Under the pieces are notes generated by a model. That model had not been told where the DNA came from and did no database searches. It saw only the letters and a list, made by a program, of their open reading frames with translations. Below, piece after piece: positions 1-8,274 of a stretch of DNA of 48,031 nucleotides (its first letter is position 1; every line of letters begins with the position of its first letter). Source of the stretch: Pseudomonadota bacterium (GTDB taxonomy: Bacteria; Desulfobacterota; Syntrophobacteria; Syntrophobacterales; Syntrophobacteraceae); contig JAEZXS010000279.1 in NCBI GenBank assembly GCA_023442755.1, forward strand, positions 1 through 48,031, read 5' to 3'. The position numbers were made by a program, and so were the translations under genes.

Positions 1-37
1 CAACTTTAGGAGTCGTAACCACCACTCGGTCTGAACT

Positions 38-222
38 GTTGTGGGAAAGGCTTCCAGTCTCGATCCTTTAGAAACTTTTCAGGCAACCTGAACTCATTTT
101 CCCCAGGCTTTTCTTCGCGTCTTCGCGGCTTCGCGAGGGAAAAGAAAAATTCATGGCTGTCCTAATTCAATGTGCTCCGCATGATCGCGGTCCCGCCCAG
201 GCAGGACCGCTCCCGCAAGTGT
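38..222. repeat. Interspersed REP-like repeats at the left edge
   Basis: This stretch holds degraded copies of two repeat modules that recur up to 18.3 kb. One is a palindromic module of the form GTGGGAGCGGCTTGCAGCC (variants near 38-64 and 195-220). The other is an arginine/alanine-like GC module of the form CTTCGCGGCTTCGCG (about 107-140). No convincing gene is seen between 1 and 704. The rest of that gap holds the 85-bp repeats, a GAAA-loop hairpin element and the attenuator described separately. Confidence 0.7.
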
Positions 223-309
223 TGAAATTATTCCGTATTTCTTGATGGTCGGTACTTCTTAGCGGCTTGTTCCCGTTAAGTTTCTGTTAAGTTGACGGCA
301 ATGGGCCTT

Positions 310-490
310 CGCCGGGATGACGTCGCTGTTGGTCGGCTAATTTTGGCTTTGAAAGTGGGAATTTTTAAAGCCGCGGTCAATTATGATACAGTCTGTCGCC
401 AGGGTGACGTCATTGTTATTTGCCGAGTTGCGAGAGCGGGAATCTCCGAAGCTGCAATTAATTGTGACACAGCCTCTTTCGCCGGGGTGA
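310..490. repeat. Two degenerate tandem repeats of about 85 bp
   Basis: Unit A (310-396) and unit B (397-479) both open with CGCC-GGG/AGG-TGACGTC and share the later block TCAATTATGATACAGTCT / GCAATTAATTGTGACACAGC. A third partial copy starts at 480 (CGCCGGGGTGACG). An 85-codon plus-strand frame spans both units (292-549) but shows no ribosome binding site, no recognisable domain, and is simply the repeat translated twice. I treat it as non-coding. Confidence 0.6.
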
Positions 491-570
491 CGAGCACATG
501 GTCACAGCATTTACTTTTTTTATGGAATGCTACACTAGCAGATGGATGACAAACTCTAAATCATCGTAAT

Positions 571-598
571 CGTCATTCCGGCGAAAGCCGGAACCCAG
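571..598. repeat. Palindromic dispersed element with GAAA loop
   Basis: The arms TTCCGGC and GCCGGAA (577-592) enclose a GAAA tetraloop within the wider sequence GTCATTCCGGCGAAAGCCGG. A relative lies at 26722-26741 on the opposite strand. This form (GTCATTCC...GAAAGCCGGAA...CCAG) is a common proteobacterial dispersed palindrome. It ends about 40 bp before the ABC-F attenuator. Confidence 0.6.
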
Positions 599-639
599 TT
601 TTGAATTGCTATTCAGCGCATAATCATCTATTTTTAAGG

Positions 640-679
640 ATTACCTAAAACCGCAGGTAATTTGTCCTGCGGTTTTTTT
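640..679 (+). terminator. Attenuator-like terminator/antiterminator before the ABC-F gene
   Basis: A strong intrinsic terminator (stem CCGCAGG 651-657 / CCTGCGG 666-672, extended by A-T pairs, then seven T from 673) ends 25 bp before the ABC-F start codon. The 5' arm overlaps a second, mutually exclusive hairpin, ATTACCT (640-646) with AGGTAAT (656-662), which would prevent the terminator from forming. No gene lies upstream that needs a terminator here. This arrangement is what is expected of a leader attenuator, a known control mode of antibiotic-responsive ABC-F genes. Regulation in this organism is inferred. Confidence 0.6.
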
Positions 680-704
680 ATTTTTCACAGGGAGTCAATC
701 AGGC

Positions 705-2342
705 ATGATCAGCGCATCAAACGTGGCCCTCTCGTTCGGCAAGAGGGTCATTTTCAAAGACGTCAATATAAAATTCACACCGGGCAACTGCTATGGGCTC
801 ATCGGCGCAAACGGCTCCGGCAAATCCACCTTTCTCAAAATCCTTTCCGGCGAGATGGAACCCGATAAGGGTGAAATCATCGTCGGCCCCAGGGAGCGCG
901 TGGCGGTTCTCAGCCAGGATCAGTTCGCATTCGATGAGGAAACGGTTTTCAATACGGTCATAATGGGGCATGCACGCCTGTACAAATTAATGGCCGAACG
1001 GGAAGCGATCTACGCGAAGGCCGATTTTTCCGAGGAGGATGGCATTCGCTCGGCGGAACTGGAGTGTGAGTTCGCCGAAATGAACGGCTATGAGGCGGAG
1101 TCCGAGGCGGGGGTGCTTCTCAATGGCCTCGGGATACCCGAGGAGTTGCGCTCTAAAAAGATGAAGGAACTGGAGGCCGGCGAAAAGGTGCGGGTGCTGC
1201 TCGCCCAGGCACTGTTCGGCAACCCGGATGTGTTGTTGCTCGATGAGCCGACGAACCACCTCGATCTGAAGTCGATAACCTGGCTCGAGGAGTATCTCTT
1301 CCGCTTTCCCAACACCGTTATCGTTGTTTCACACGACCGGCATTTTCTCAACCAGGTCTGCACTCATGTGGCGGACATCGATTTTGGAAAGATACAGCTT
1401 TACGTCGGCAACTACGATTTCTGGTACCAGGCGAGCCAGATGCATTTCAAACAAAAGCAGGACGAAGCCCGTAAGATCACCGACAAAGCCAACCAGTTGA
1501 AGGAATTCATCCAGCGTTTCAGTTCCAATGCCTCCAAGGCGAAGCAAGCCACTTCACGCAAGAAACTGCTGGAAAAGCTGACGCTGGACGATATGCCCGT
1601 CTCTTCGAGAAAGTATCCGCATGTCGTCTTCAAGCCCGAGCGGCCCTGCGGCGACGTTATCCTGGAGATGACCGGCCTATCCAAAGCCGTGGATGGAATG
1701 CCCGTGCTGAACGATCTTACCCTTACCGTGCAAAAGGGGGACAAGATTGCTTTCGTTGGCGGCAACAGCCTGGCCAAGACGACACTGTTCCAGATTCTGG
1801 CGGGAGAACTCGAGCCGGACAGCGGCAGTTTCCGATGGGGCGTCACCATCACCACTTCCTATTTCCCCAGGGAAAACAGCGCCTATTTCGATAACGAACT
1901 GAACCTGGTCGAGTGGCTGGGGCAGTTTTCTCCCCCCACCGAAGGAGAGCACTTCGCCAGAGGGTTTCTCGGCAGGATGCTCTTTTCCGGGGATGAAGCC
2001 ATGAAGAAGGCCAATGTTCTTTCGGGAGGGGAGCGCGTCCGGTGCATGCTCTCCAAAATGATGCTGACCGGCGCCAATGCCCTGATCATGGATGAGCCCA
2101 CCAATCACCTGGACCTGGAATCCATTACCGCCCTGAACAACGGATTGACCGCCTTTCCGGAGGTGGTGCTGTTTACCTCCCAGGACCATGAATTCATCGA
2201 CACGGTCGCGAACAGGATCGTCGAAATTACTCCCGGCGGAATTATCGATCGAGTGATGGGATTTGAAGAATACATGAACAATGAGGATGTCGCCGGATAC
2301 AGGAACGAGCTGTGCAACGGCAATTACGCCCTCGCCCTGTGA
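705..2342 (+). CDS. ABC-F ribosome-associated ATPase, YbiT-like
   Basis: 545-aa protein with two ABC ATPase domains on one chain and no membrane segment, the ABC-F plan (translation factors and ribosome-protection proteins). Domain 1 has Walker A GANGSGKST (34-42), the DEPTNHLD block and H-switch SHDRHF (His210). The linker carries the FSSNASKAKQATSR block typical of the YbiT group. Domain 2 has a degenerate Walker A, GGNSLAKTT (352-360, Ala357 for Gly), a good LSGGE signature and DEPTNHLD. However, the H-switch His is Gln493 (SQDHEF). The domain 1 signature is LEAGE rather than LSGGE. The start is supported by AGGGAG about 10 bp upstream. It sits alone behind the attenuator hairpin. Role: probably acts at the ribosomal E site to relieve stalled translation. 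Drug resistance is possible but not shown. Confidence 0.85.
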   Translation: MISASNVALSFGKRVIFKDVNIKFTPGNCYGLIGANGSGKSTFLKILSGEMEPDKGEIIVGPRERVAVLSQDQFAFDEETVFNTVIMGHARLYKLMAEREAIYAKADFSEEDGIRSAELECEFAEMNGYEAESEAGVLLNGLGIPEELRSKKMKELEAGEKVRVLLAQALFGNPDVLLLDEPTNHLDLKSITWLEEYLFRFPNTVIVVSHDRHFLNQVCTHVADIDFGKIQLYVGNYDFWYQASQMHFKQKQDEARKITDKANQLKEFIQRFSSNASKAKQATSRKKLLEKLTLDDMPVSSRKYPHVVFKPERPCGDVILEMTGLSKAVDGMPVLNDLTLTVQKGDKIAFVGGNSLAKTTLFQILAGELEPDSGSFRWGVTITTSYFPRENSAYFDNELNLVEWLGQFSPPTEGEHFARGFLGRMLFSGDEAMKKANVLSGGERVRCMLSKMMLTGANALIMDEPTNHLDLESITALNNGLTAFPEVVLFTSQDHEFIDTVANRIVEITPGGIIDRVMGFEEYMNNEDVAGYRNELCNGNYALAL

Positions 2343-2440
2343 GGGTGTTCGTGACGTCACCCCCGCGTAGGTGCGTCGATTTAAGGACAGGAAGCCGCGA
2401 AGAAAGACGAACTAAAGGTTTTTGAGGTACCCCATTCTTC

Positions 2441-3060
2441 TGTGGGAGCGGCTTGCAGCCGCGATGAGAGAGTCGGAGCCATCGAAACAGGCTGGATCAT
2501 GGATTCTTATATTTCGCGCGAATCCCGCGAAACGCGGGAGCGAATCTTGCTATGTTGAGGTAAGGCCGCGAAGGAAAAGATTTTCCTTAGGCAGTGTTGC
2601 TGCGGGAGCGCCTTCCAGCCGCAATGCGTTGTCATCGGAGGTGCGCGTTGATTCTTTCCCACGCGAAGGCGCGAAGCCGCGAAGAAGAGCGAACCATTAG
2701 GAGTTATGGGGTTTTTGTGGGAGCGGCTTGCAGCCGCGATTGAACGATTTTCTCGTTCCCATGCTTCGCGCAGACGCGTCAACTTAGCAGCGCATGATGT
2801 GATCGCAACCGAGAAATCAGGTACTGATGTGGGAACAGCCTTCATTCCCGCCGAGTTGTGAATGCTTTTGGGGAAAACATGACTGGATCAATTGGGGTTT
2901 TCTTCGCGGCTTCGCGGCTTCGCGAGAGAAAACCAAAACTGATGACCAGCCTTTTCAATGTGCTCCGAATAATCGCGATCCCGCCTTGGCGGGACCGCTC
3001 CCACGGATCACCGGAACTGATCTCAAAATACTTGGTTGGTTCTTCTTCGCGGCTTGGTCC
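2441..3060. repeat. Cluster of interspersed REP-like modules
   Basis: The 926-bp gap after the ABC-F gene has no credible gene. It holds several copies of the TGTGGGAGCGGCTTGCAGCC palindrome (2441-2466, 2595-2626, 2715-2740, degenerate copies near 2827 and 2975-3003). It also holds the CGCGAAGCCGCGAAGAAGAG / CTTCGCGGCTTCGCG module in both orientations (about 2654-2695, 2900-2935, 3045-3055). The palindrome resembles REP sequences of gammaproteobacteria. Confidence 0.8.
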
Positions 3061-3134
3061 TTTAAGTTGACAACTGTGAACTGGCGAGGGAAGAGAAAGA
3101 CAAAAATTTGATAAAAATCTGCGATAATCTGCGT

Positions 3135-3250
3135 AAATCTGCGAAATCTGTGGATAGAAAGTCTTTTTCCCGCACCGAACAAGGTTTTTGCGGAGCAATT
3201 GCAGCGTCTGGAGAAGCGAGGGCCACTATAAAAAGGTTTTCTCTGCGGAT
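3135..3250 (+). repeat. Duplicated leader segment, copy A
   Basis: About 116 bp that align at roughly 80 percent identity with 5951-6064. Shared blocks are AAATCTGCGAAATCTGTGGA, CCGAACAAG, GCGTCTGGAGAA, CCACTATAAAA and CTCTGCGGAT. Each copy ends just before the start codon of a different gene (here 18 bp before ATG 3269). It may be a mobile promoter/leader cassette or a non-coding repeat. The sequence alone does not decide. Confidence 0.75.
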
Positions 3251-3268
3251 TCCTTCGCGCGGGTGCTC

Positions 3269-3982
3269 ATGAAACCCTGGTTATTGGTCGACATTGCGCC
3301 GGGGCCCGGCGATGCCGGAGAACTCAGGCTATACCGCCGGGACGCTGAATTCTCGATCCGGATCGGCGGCCGCGAACTCATGAACAGCCGTGTGCACGGG
3401 TCGGAAGAAGCCCTTGGGGCGCTTGCCTGTGCGCGGCTCGCGGATCGTCCGCGACCACGGGTTCTCATCGGCGGACTGGGTATGGGGCACACTCTCGGGG
3501 CCGCTCTGCAGGCGCTGGACGCTGAAGCCGTGGTGGTCGTGGCCGAGTTGATACCGGAAGTGGTGGCGTGGAACCGCGGTCCCCTGGGAGACCTTGCCGG
3601 TCATCCGCTGAGGGACCACCGGGTAACCGTTCGCGAGGCCGACGTCGTCGAGATTTTGCGTGCGGAGCAGCGTGCCTGGGATGCCGTCCTGCTCGACGTC
3701 GACAACGGTCCCAAAGCATTGACCAGGCAAGGAAATGACTGGCTCTACGGCCGGGCAGGCCTGAAAGCGGCCTTCGCCGCGCTGCGGCCCGGTGGCGTAC
3801 TGGCCGTATGGTCGGCGGGACCCGATCAGGCATTCAGCGATAGTATGCGAAAGACCCGCTTCCAGGTGGAGGAGCTTCATGTGCGGGCGCGCGGCACCCG
3901 CGGAGGGGCCCGTCACACCATCTGGATCGCGACGCGTCCGGCGGGAAAAACGCCTCAGGGCGACGATCGGCCGGCATCGTAG
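3269..3982 (+). CDS. Spermidine-synthase-fold SAM-binding protein
   Basis: 237-aa protein starting MKPWLLVDIAPGPG. It carries a Rossmann-type nucleotide motif, VLIGGLGMGHTLGAAL (about 64-80), an acidic strand end (VVVAELIPEVVAWN) and a LLDVDNGP block. These match the class I methyltransferase/spermidine synthase superfamily. Many bacterial relatives of this size lack a proven substrate, so I do not assign polyamine synthesis. The frame is open upstream to 3188, but that part lies within the duplicated leader repeat. The internal ATG at 3269 begins the conserved-looking part, although its ribosome site (CGGGTG) is weak. It stands alone, with rhlE 250 bp downstream. Confidence 0.7.
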   Translation: MKPWLLVDIAPGPGDAGELRLYRRDAEFSIRIGGRELMNSRVHGSEEALGALACARLADRPRPRVLIGGLGMGHTLGAALQALDAEAVVVVAELIPEVVAWNRGPLGDLAGHPLRDHRVTVREADVVEILRAEQRAWDAVLLDVDNGPKALTRQGNDWLYGRAGLKAAFAALRPGGVLAVWSAGPDQAFSDSMRKTRFQVEELHVRARGTRGGARHTIWIATRPAGKTPQGDDRPAS

Positions 3983-3998
3983 CAAAACAAAAGCTATC

Positions 3999-4125
3999 AC
4001 CGCGGAGACGCAGAGGGCGCCGAGAAACAGCCAAAACGGTTTCTCCAAAATCGGGGATTTCGCCGGCCACGTGAAACTCTATCGCGCCAAGGCCATGTTT
4101 TTGTTTTCCTCCGCGTCTCTGCGGT
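3999..4125. repeat. Inverted repeat of the CGCAGAGACGCAGAGG type
   Basis: ACCGCGGAGACGCAGAGG (3999-4016) faces CCTCCGCGTCTCTGCGGT (4108-4125); the arms pair at 16 of 18 positions across a 91-bp spacer. A further copy lies at 15450-15467. It belongs to the same dispersed-repeat landscape as the REP-like modules. No gene is seen between 3983 and 4232. Confidence 0.65.
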
Positions 4126-4191
4126 AGATTTGATCAGGTCCGTATTTGATGCACCTTGGACGCAATTTCGTACTAAATTTTCAGCAATGAT

Positions 4192-4220
4192 CCCGCACCG
4201 GAAGTGCGGGTTACCAGGAG
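4192..4220 (+). promoter_or_regulatory. 5' leader hairpin and RBS of rhlE
   Basis: A perfect 7-bp hairpin (CCCGCAC 4192-4198, loop CGGAA, GTGCGGG 4204-4210) has no T tract, so it is not a terminator. It is followed by the ribosome binding site CAGGAG (4215-4220), 12 bp before ATG 4233. The hairpin lies next to the Shine-Dalgarno site and could tune translation; that is inference. Confidence 0.4.
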
Positions 4221-4232
4221 CAACCCTCAAGT

Positions 4233-5630
4233 ATGTCATTTACAAAACTCGGCCTTTCAGCCGACTTACTCCGTGCCGTTGCCGACCAGGGCTACAGCAA
4301 GCCGACACCCGTTCAAAGCCGGGCAATCCCGATCATTCTTTCAGGAAAAGACGTCCTTGCCGGTGCTCAAACCGGAACGGGCAAAACAGCCGGTTTCGCT
4401 CTCCCTCTTTTGCAGCTCTTGAGCAGGCGTACCGTCATAAAATCAAGGAACAGCATCCGCGCCCTGATACTTACCCCGACGCGTGAACTTGCCGCCCAGG
4501 TCGAAGAGAATGTGGCCGCCTACGGCAAATATCTGCCTCTGAAGTCCGCGGTTGTCTTCGGCGGGGTCGGGATCAATCCGCAGATAGGCCGGCTCCGGCG
4601 GGGCGTCGACGTTCTGGTGGCTACCCCCGGGCGCTTACTCGACCATGTGCACCAGCGGACCCTGGATCTTTCGAAAGTCGAGATATTGGTCCTCGACGAA
4701 GCGGACCGTATGCTGGACATGGGATTTATAAAGGATATCCGCAGGATACTGACTCTCTTGCCCGTTCGGCGGCAAAACCTGCTGTTCTTTGCCACCTTTT
4801 CCAACGATATCAAAAAACTGGCCGACGACTTGCTGCAATCTCCGGAGCTGATCGAGGTTTCCAACCGGAACACCGCATCGGAGACGATCGAACAAGTGAT
4901 CCATCCCGTGGATCGCACCCGTAAGCGCGAGCTGCTCTCCTTTCTCATCAGGTCTCAAAAATGGCGGCAGGTGCTTGTATTCACCCGCACCAAGCATGGC
5001 GCGAACAAACTGACGAAGCAACTCGGGCAGGACGGAATCAGCGCGGCGGCCATACACGGCAACAAGAGCCAGGCAAACCGGACGCGGGCCCTGGCGGACT
5101 TCAAGCACGGCGACGTCCGGGTGCTGGTGGCCACCGATATTGCGGCGCGGGGACTCGACATCGAAGACTTGCCGCACGTGGTGAATTTCGATTTGCCCAA
5201 CGTGCCAGAAGATTACGTGCACCGCATCGGCCGTACCGGACGCGCCGAGCGCGCGGGAATCGCGATATCGCTCGTCTGCATCGATGAACACGACATGTTG
5301 AGGGGCATAGAACGCCTGATAAATCGCACTGTCCCCCGGGAAATAATCGAGGGATTCGAGCCCGACCCGTCGATAAAGGCCGAACCGATTTTCCTGGGTG
5401 GAAACGGTCCGAATCGGCGCCAGGGAGGCAATCATGCGCCCGGCAAATTCCGGAGCAGCACGAATGGCGCCAATCCCGGTGCGGGTCGAAAAGCCGGATC
5501 GGGTAGAAGAAACTCCCAGACAGGCCCGAAGATCGACAATCCGGCGCCCGAGCGCCCGAATGGATCGAGGAGGCGTGCGGGGAAACCACTGCGGCCGTCT
5601 TCCCCGCGAGGCACATGGCAGTCAACTTAA
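4233..5630 (+). CDS. rhlE: DEAD-box RNA helicase, RhlE-type
   Basis: 465-aa ATP-dependent RNA helicase of the RhlE branch, with N-terminal MSFTKLGLSADLLRAVADQGY. The Q motif is TPVQSRAIP and motif I is AQTGTGKT (45-52). It also has PTRELAAQ, motif II DEAD (155-158) and motif VI HRIGRTGR (330-337). After residue about 375 the tail is basic and low complexity (Gly, Asn, Arg, Pro), the usual RNA-binding tail of the family. Motif III is FAT (Phe186-Ala-Thr) instead of the nearly invariant SAT, a one-base change. Expected role: remodelling structured RNA in ribosome assembly or RNA decay. It is transcribed alone; a leader hairpin precedes it. Confidence 0.92.
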   Translation: MSFTKLGLSADLLRAVADQGYSKPTPVQSRAIPIILSGKDVLAGAQTGTGKTAGFALPLLQLLSRRTVIKSRNSIRALILTPTRELAAQVEENVAAYGKYLPLKSAVVFGGVGINPQIGRLRRGVDVLVATPGRLLDHVHQRTLDLSKVEILVLDEADRMLDMGFIKDIRRILTLLPVRRQNLLFFATFSNDIKKLADDLLQSPELIEVSNRNTASETIEQVIHPVDRTRKRELLSFLIRSQKWRQVLVFTRTKHGANKLTKQLGQDGISAAAIHGNKSQANRTRALADFKHGDVRVLVATDIAARGLDIEDLPHVVNFDLPNVPEDYVHRIGRTGRAERAGIAISLVCIDEHDMLRGIERLINRTVPREIIEGFEPDPSIKAEPIFLGGNGPNRRQGGNHAPGKFRSSTNGANPGAGRKAGSGRRNSQTGPKIDNPAPERPNGSRRRAGKPLRPSSPRGTWQST

Positions 5631-5639
5631 GAAAGGCAT

Positions 5640-5851
5640 TAAGTCGCGAAGAAGAGCGAATTAGAGGATTCAAAAGCGAGCGTCATTTATTGTGGGAGCG
5701 ATGCCGCCAGGGCGGTATCGCGATCAATGCAGACGGAGCACACCTGAGGCAGGTGGGACCATGTTCTTTTTATCCCACGCGAAGACGCGAATCCCGCGGA
5801 AGCGCGGGAGCGAAGAAGAACGCGAATCGAGGCTGAAAGCCTCTCCCACAG
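5640..5851. repeat. REP-like modules between rhlE and prfC
   Basis: The gap from 5631 to 6108 holds no gene. It contains GCGAAGAAGAGCG (near 5646), a palindromic variant GTGGGAGCGATGCCGCCAGG with GCGGTATCGCGAT (5692-5725), CACGCGAAGACGCGAA (about 5776-5792), and GAGGCTGAAAGCCTCTCCCA (5829-5848). It ends with the duplicated leader (5951-6064). Confidence 0.7.
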
Positions 5852-5950
5852 AAGTTCATGCTCGGTGTCGATCCGCCGGTTAAACCGGCCGATTCTACTG
5901 AATCGCGAGTAAAATTGACGGTCATGGGCTGGCGAACGAGAAAGACAAGA

Positions 5951-6064
5951 AAATCTGCGAAATCTGTGGATAAAAAATCTTGTTCCGGCGCCGAACAAGA
6001 TTTTGCGGAATTATTACGGCGTCTGGAGAAACGAGGACCACTATAAAAGGTTTCCTCTGCGGAT
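5951..6064 (+). repeat. Duplicated leader segment, copy B
   Basis: The second copy of the segment seen at 3135-3250, here ending 44 bp before the prfC start. Substitutions and small indels separate the copies, so the duplication is not recent. The 3' part contains CACTATAAAAGG, which could serve as a -10-like element, but I see no well-placed -35. Confidence 0.75.
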
Positions 6065-6108
6065 CGCTCTTAGCTGCCGAATATCAGACGTTTCAGGAAA
6101 GAGAACAA

Positions 6109-7695
6109 ATGCTTCAACCCAATCACAAAGAAATCGAACGGCGCAGGACCTTCGGGATCATCAGCCATCCCGACGCCGGCAAGACAACTTTAACGGAAAA
6201 ACTGCTCCTGTTCGGGGGAGCCATTCAAATAGCCGGGGCCGTCAAGGCACGCAAGGCCGCCCGGCACGCGGCCAGCGACTGGATGTCGATCGAGAGGGAG
6301 CGCGGTATCTCCGTTACCACCTCGGTGATGAGATTCTCCCACAGGGGGTTCGAGATGAACCTTCTCGATACGCCCGGGCACCAGGATTTCTCGGAAGATA
6401 CCTACAGGGTCCTCACCGCGGTGGACAGCGCTCTCATGGTCATCGACAGCGGGAAAGGCGTCGAATCGCAGACGGAGAAGCTGATGGAGGTCTGCCGAAT
6501 GCGCAACACTCCCATCATCACCTTCATAAACAAGCTGGACCGGGAAGGCATGGAGCCGCTGGAAATCCTGAGCGAGATCGAAGACAAGCTCCAGATCGAG
6601 TGTACGCCGCTTTCCTGGCCCATCGGCATGGGCAAGAGCTTCAAAGGGGTCTACAATCTCTACCGCGGGGAACTCAACCTTTTTACACCCAGCCAGGAAA
6701 CCCTGAAACAGCAGGGGATCGTAATCAAGAACCTGGCCGACCCCAAGCTGGATGAATTGCTGGGACGGCAGGCCGACGACCTGCGTGCGGACGTGGAGCT
6801 GCTCGAAGGGGCTGCCAACCCGTTCGAGATGGACCATTATCTCAGGGGCAACCAGACGCCGGTGTTCTTCGGCAGCGCAATCAACAATTTTGGGGTCTCG
6901 GAATTGCTCGACGCCATCGTCGAGATGGCCCCCGCGCCGGGCGGCAGGCCCACGGTGACCAGGGAAGTCTCTCCCTTCGAAGAACCCTTTTCAGGATTTG
7001 TTTTCAAGATTCAGGCAAATATGGACCCCGCTCACAGGGACCGGATTGCATTCCTGCGCATCTGCTCCGGGAAGTTCACCCGGGGAATGAAACTTATCAA
7101 TCAACGGCTCGGGAAGGAAATCACCCTGTCCAATGCCACCACCTTTATGGCCCAGGACAGGACCAATGTCGAAGAAGCCTACGCGGGCGACATAATCGGC
7201 ATGTACAATCACGGAACCATCAAGATCGGGGATACTTTCACGGACAAAGAACCGCTGCGCTTCACCGGAATCCCCAGTTTTGCCCCGGAGCATTTCCGGC
7301 GGGTGATCCTCAAGAACCCATTGAAGGTAAAACAGCTCCAGAAGGGGTTGACCCAGTTGGCCGAGGAAGGCGCCGTACAGTACTTCCGCCCTCTCGTGGG
7401 CTCTGACTATATCCTCGGCGCCATCGGCGCCCTGCAGTTCGATGTGACCGTGGCCAGGCTCAAGGCCGAATACGGCGTGGATGCCGATTACGCGCCGGCC
7501 GGCTTTTCCGTTGCCCGCTGGATCGATTATGACGACAAAAAGAAGTTCGAGGAATTCGAGAGGAAGCACCTTTCCAGCCTGGCTCACGATTCGGAAGGCC
7601 GCCTGGCCTACCTTGCTCCCAATATGTGGCGCCTGAGTTGCGATATGGAAGATTGGCCCGACATAAAATTCATCAATACGCGGGACAACAATTGA
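6109..7695 (+). CDS. prfC: Peptide chain release factor 3 (RF3)
   Basis: 528-aa GTPase that recycles class I release factors (RF1/RF2) from the ribosome after termination. The length matches E. coli RF3 (529 aa). G1 is HPDAGKTT, and the switch region reads ERERGISVTTSVMRF. G3 is DTPGHQDF and G4 is NKLDRE. These are followed by the RF3-type domain II/III blocks (AFLRICSGKFTRGM, GAIGALQFDV). The frame is open upstream to 5980 through the repeated leader. ATG 6109 is preferred because of CAGGAAAGAG upstream and because it gives the family length. It is a single gene, followed by a transposase remnant. Confidence 0.95.
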   Translation: MLQPNHKEIERRRTFGIISHPDAGKTTLTEKLLLFGGAIQIAGAVKARKAARHAASDWMSIERERGISVTTSVMRFSHRGFEMNLLDTPGHQDFSEDTYRVLTAVDSALMVIDSGKGVESQTEKLMEVCRMRNTPIITFINKLDREGMEPLEILSEIEDKLQIECTPLSWPIGMGKSFKGVYNLYRGELNLFTPSQETLKQQGIVIKNLADPKLDELLGRQADDLRADVELLEGAANPFEMDHYLRGNQTPVFFGSAINNFGVSELLDAIVEMAPAPGGRPTVTREVSPFEEPFSGFVFKIQANMDPAHRDRIAFLRICSGKFTRGMKLINQRLGKEITLSNATTFMAQDRTNVEEAYAGDIIGMYNHGTIKIGDTFTDKEPLRFTGIPSFAPEHFRRVILKNPLKVKQLQKGLTQLAEEGAVQYFRPLVGSDYILGAIGALQFDVTVARLKAEYGVDADYAPAGFSVARWIDYDDKKKFEEFERKHLSSLAHDSEGRLAYLAPNMWRLSCDMEDWPDIKFINTRDNN

Positions 7696-7716
7696 GTGGA
7701 TTTCCTAGAGTAGCAG

Positions 7717-8246
7717 ATGAGCCGATTTCGCAAGCTATCACAAACTATTTGGCACTGCCAATACCCATATCATATGTATGCAAAAATACAGATCCAGGGT
7801 GTTAAGGGGAGTCATCGCAAAAGAAGTGATGTGCACGTGTGTCCGGATATTTTCTGATCAACTCGGATGCGAAATCCTTGAGATGAACATTCAAGTGGAC
7901 CACGTGCATCTTCTTGTCCATGGTTCCGCCCAGAGTTTCCATATCGGGCTTTGTAGGAACAATCAAAGGGAGGACGGCGCAAACTGAAATAAAAAGCCCT
8001 TGGGGCAATCACATCCGGGCAAGGGAATACTGTGTTGACACAGTGGGCCGTGACACAGAAATGATTCGCACGGGCATAAAGTACCAAGAAATAAAGCAAG
8101 AGCAGCGGAAAGGCCACAATATTAGCGGCTATCAACTTGAGGACAACTCCCTTTTGCCTCCTAAAGGGGCAAAACAACTTCAGCCCCTTGCAGAGTTTAA
8201 ATCAAAGCCACACTCAGGGATCTGTCGTTCACTTGAGTTACAGTAG
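7717..8246 (+). pseudogene. IS200-type TnpA transposase remnant
   Basis: Three reading frames concatenate into an IS200/IS605-family TnpA. ATG 7717 gives MSRFRKLSQTIWHCQY. An apparent extra C near 7762-7764 shifts to HIICMQKYRSRVLRG...VDHVHLLV, which contains the HUH motif HVH. Another apparent extra C near 7918-7919 shifts to MVPPRVSISGFVGTIKGRTA...GNHIRAREYCVDTVG. About eight codons between GRTA and PWGNH are missing relative to intact relatives as I remember them. The IRKYVKYQE block, which in the family holds the nucleophile tyrosine, reads IRTGIKYQE. The element is therefore dead. The exact 3' end is uncertain. It marks the boundary between prfC and the low-GC operon. Confidence 0.85.
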
Positions 8247-8274
8247 CGAGGCAATTTTCAATGCCACGGGCACC

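Noticed and set aside
292..549. An 85-codon plus-strand open frame
   Set aside because: It is the 85-bp repeat translated twice, with no ribosome site and no domain.
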